Below are positions 21,405-22,740 of a stretch of DNA of 22,740 bases, one piece after another. A program made the position numbers and the translations under genes. The DNA lies in the NCBI GenBank assembly GCA_900660155.1, contig CABFPE010000041.1:2182007-2204746 (forward strand). The letters are read 5' to 3'. The notes under the pieces are model-generated. The model did not search any database. It had not been told where the DNA came from and worked only from the letters and a program-made list of their open reading frames with translations. Each line of letters opens with the position of its first letter. Position 1 is the first letter of the stretch. This DNA is from Hofstenia miamia (taxonomy: Eukaryota > Xenacoelomorpha > Acoela > Hofsteniidae).

Positions 21405-21708
21405 GTAGTACTCCTCCAAATATCTCTTATGATTCTTACAGCTCCTAGTGCTCCTACAACTATCAGGACTACTTCAACCTTCCTTAACTGTTACAGCCTT
21501 TCTATTTCCTCTGCCAACTCCCTGTACTTGTCTATCTTCTCTTTCTTGTTTCTTTCTTCATTTCTGTCCTTTTGTGCTGCTCTGTCTATCACTGTTCCCA
21601 ATCTTATCACTGTTTCTACACTACTATGTCTGGACTCTGTGCTTCTATCACAATGCTTGTCTGTATGTTGAAGTTCCACAGTATCTTAACTTCCCACTGT
21701 ATCTTAAC
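21405..21708 (-). pseudogene. Fragment A of the RLE-type LINE (endonuclease C-terminal part)
   Basis: This - strand fragment matches 22207-22505 of the neighbouring copy. Its best frame includes TVIDRAAQKDRNEERN and then KKEKIDKYRELAEEIERL, the K..KY.L..E helix that follows the catalytic core of the restriction-like endonuclease in RLE-type LINEs. Both ends are cut off: the 3' UTR and tail are missing, and the 5' side stops where the CR1-type fragment begins. It contains an 18-bp tandem duplication (about 21594-21629, TATCACTG start) and a further 17/18-bp duplication at its junction (two TTCC(A/C)...GTATCTTAAC units, about 21673-21707). No CpG remains. Confidence 0.7.
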
Positions 21709-22070
21709 ATCTTGATCCTTTTGATTTCATTAAGTCTTCTGATTCCCGCTCCACTCACTCTGATGATGTTGTCACTTTCTCCATTCATTGTACCAACACA
21801 CATCACACCCTTGTACTGCTGCTGCTAATTACATCTTGACTCTCAACCCTCCAACAGCGATTGATTTCTTTTTCCTGCCACCAAGCTTCAAAAAATCTTT
21901 GATGGCTTTCCTCTTTGCTGAGCTCTTCTCCAACATCGCCTACTCTTCAATTTGCTCCTATTTCATCTCCTGTGACTGTCCTCGCTAGCATAAAAATTGA
22001 CTTGTTTTTATTTTTTTTGTTGTGTATGCCTTCAGTGGCTAAATAAAGTCATTCATTATTATTATTATTT
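21709..22070 (+). pseudogene. 3' end of the CR1/Jockey-group LINE (second copy)
   Basis: The sequence from ATCTTGATCCTTTTGATTT onward matches the - strand of the left copy (about 450 down to 85): DPFDFIK, THSDDVVTFSI, ACTAANYILTLNPPTAIDFF and FKKSLMAFLFAE are shared. A deletion of about 24 bp relative to the left copy, near 21810, and substitutions break the frame. The stop region, the AATAAA at 22042-22047 and the (ATT)n tail at about 22055-22070 are present. Several CpGs of the left copy are TpG or CpA here. Only the last ~360 bp of the element are present. Confidence 0.8.
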
Positions 22071-22397
22071 CTTTCATTACACAGCTTCATGCTGGTATAC
22101 CTCTCAGCTCGGGGAACTCACCAGTTCCCAGGGAGTCTGAGAGTCCCAGGGAGTACTCTTGCTGTACCTAACAATGCTGCCTTCTGTGCTACCACCCTCT
22201 CCACTTTGGTACTCCCCACTTCTCCAAGTATCTCTTATGCTTCTTACTCACTGCTCGTATTGCACCTACTGCTCCTGGGACTACTTCAGCCTTCTTTAAT
22301 TTCCACAGCCTTTCTATTTCCTCTGCCAACTCTCTGTACTTGTCTATCTTCTCTTTCTTCTTGCTTTCTACATTTCTGTCCTTTTGTGCTGCCATGT

Positions 22398-22433
22398 CTA
22401 TCACTGTTCCCAATTCTATCACTGTTCCCAATC
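22398..22433. repeat. 18-bp tandem duplication in the endonuclease region
   Basis: CTATCACTGTTCCCAATT and CTATCACTGTTCCCAATC are adjacent (22398-22415, 22416-22433). They insert six codons between PDIV and VIDMA. Fragment A has the same duplication, diverged. Confidence 0.9.
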
Positions 22434-22543
22434 TACTATGTCTGGCCTCCGTGCTTCTATCACAATGCTTGTTTGTATGTTGAAGTTCCACAGTATCTTA
22501 ACCTTCTCATTTTCTATGACACCCTGTGGCTTGTGCTCATACC

Positions 22544-22579
22544 ACTTGTCTCCTGCTTCTAACTTGTCTCCTGCTTCCA
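22544..22579. repeat. 18-bp tandem duplication (LEAGDK twice on - strand)
   Basis: ACTTGTCTCCTGCTTCTA (22544-22561) and ACTTGTCTCCTGCTTCCA (22562-22579) differ at one base and repeat the peptide LEAGDK in frame. Confidence 0.9.
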
Positions 22580-22692
22580 AGCTCCAATGTACCATTTGTC
22601 CCAACTTGTCATGCCTGAACTTATTCTCATTCTGCACTAACTTCTCACACCCTATTATCAGATGATCTACCTTCTCACACTCTTTCTTACAT

Positions 22693-22728
22693 AGCCTACA
22701 CTTATCACTTAGCCTACACTTATCACTT
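22693..22728. repeat. 18-bp tandem duplication beside the zinc knuckle
   Basis: AGCCTACACTTATCACTT occurs twice without a spacer (22693-22710, 22711-22728). On the - strand it duplicates the first part of the CCHC knuckle (SDKCRL) in frame. Confidence 0.92.
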
Positions 22729-22740
22729 ATATGTAATCTT

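Larger units (their letters stand above)
22071..22740 (-). pseudogene. RLE-type LINE copy B: CCHC knuckle and restriction-like endonuclease, C-terminal end
   Basis: Read on the - strand from the right edge, the frame shows a C-x2-C-x8-H-x4-C zinc knuckle (CRLCKKECEKVDHLIIGC), then FRHDKLGQMVHW, KWYEHKPQGV, ILWNFNIQT and RRPDIV. After a frame change come TVIDMAAQKDRNVE, KEKIDKYRELAEEIERLW and EVVPGAVGAIRAV; after another frame change VAQKAALLGTARVL and RLPGNW then TGA at 22118-22120. CCHC followed by PD...D...K..KY is the hallmark of R2/R4/NeSL-type LINEs, whose endonuclease nicks the target for reverse transcription. Reverse transcriptase would lie beyond the right edge. At least two frameshifts make it inactive. 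It carries three exact-length 18-bp tandem duplications. The exact clade is not resolved. Confidence 0.82.

Noticed and set aside
22384..22665. + strand frames over the right-hand LINE
   Set aside because: Antisense shadows of the RLE endonuclease, which reads on the - strand.

Overview
The window looks like AT-rich (about 70 percent A+T by eye), intron-scale, transposon-littered DNA from an invertebrate animal. Evidence: degraded non-LTR retrotransposons with polyadenylation signals and (ATT)n tails, several small non-autonomous DNA transposons with terminal inverted repeats, long (TA)n runs, and no compact bacterial-style coding. The RLE-type LINE is of a kind common in cnidarians, sponges, molluscs and fish. 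I cannot name the species. No complete cellular gene can be supported; the only host-gene candidate is a weak two-exon reading frame at 5.75-6.39 kb.

Layout. (1) 1-1215: the 3' tip of a restriction-like-endonuclease (RLE) LINE on the + strand meets, tail to tail through an (AAT)n tract, a 5'-truncated CR1/Jockey-group LINE on the - strand (reverse transcriptase half, YVDD box, one frameshift). (2) 1216-8500: mostly non-coding DNA with a ~1.04 kb TGTAG-ended repeat (2037-3079), a weak candidate gene, and three places where a single N sits between near-identical copies of the same sequence, which I read as unmerged contig ends. (3) 8500-13000: (TA)n tracts, a hammerhead-ribozyme-like motif, several probable hAT/MITE remnants (one with a clear 8-bp target duplication) and a LINE/SINE-like 3' end with a small ORF. 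(4) 13.05-21.7 kb: an old region nearly devoid of CpG from 14.12 kb on, carrying a second copy of the TGTAG repeat, a palindromic element with a telomere-like ~125-bp satellite core, a MITE and a tRNA-derived remnant. (5) 21.4-22.74 kb: a nested LINE block, RLE-LINE(-) / CR1-type LINE(+) / RLE-LINE(-), whose central junction is the same tail-to-tail composite as at the left end but inverted.

How the parts relate. Nothing here is an operon or pathway; the content is transposon biology. The main points are the recurring tail-to-tail LINE pair, explicable by (AAT)n-primed reverse transcription; the two-copy TGTAG element whose right copy has lost CpGs to TpG/CpA; and the sharp change in CpG content near 13-14 kb.
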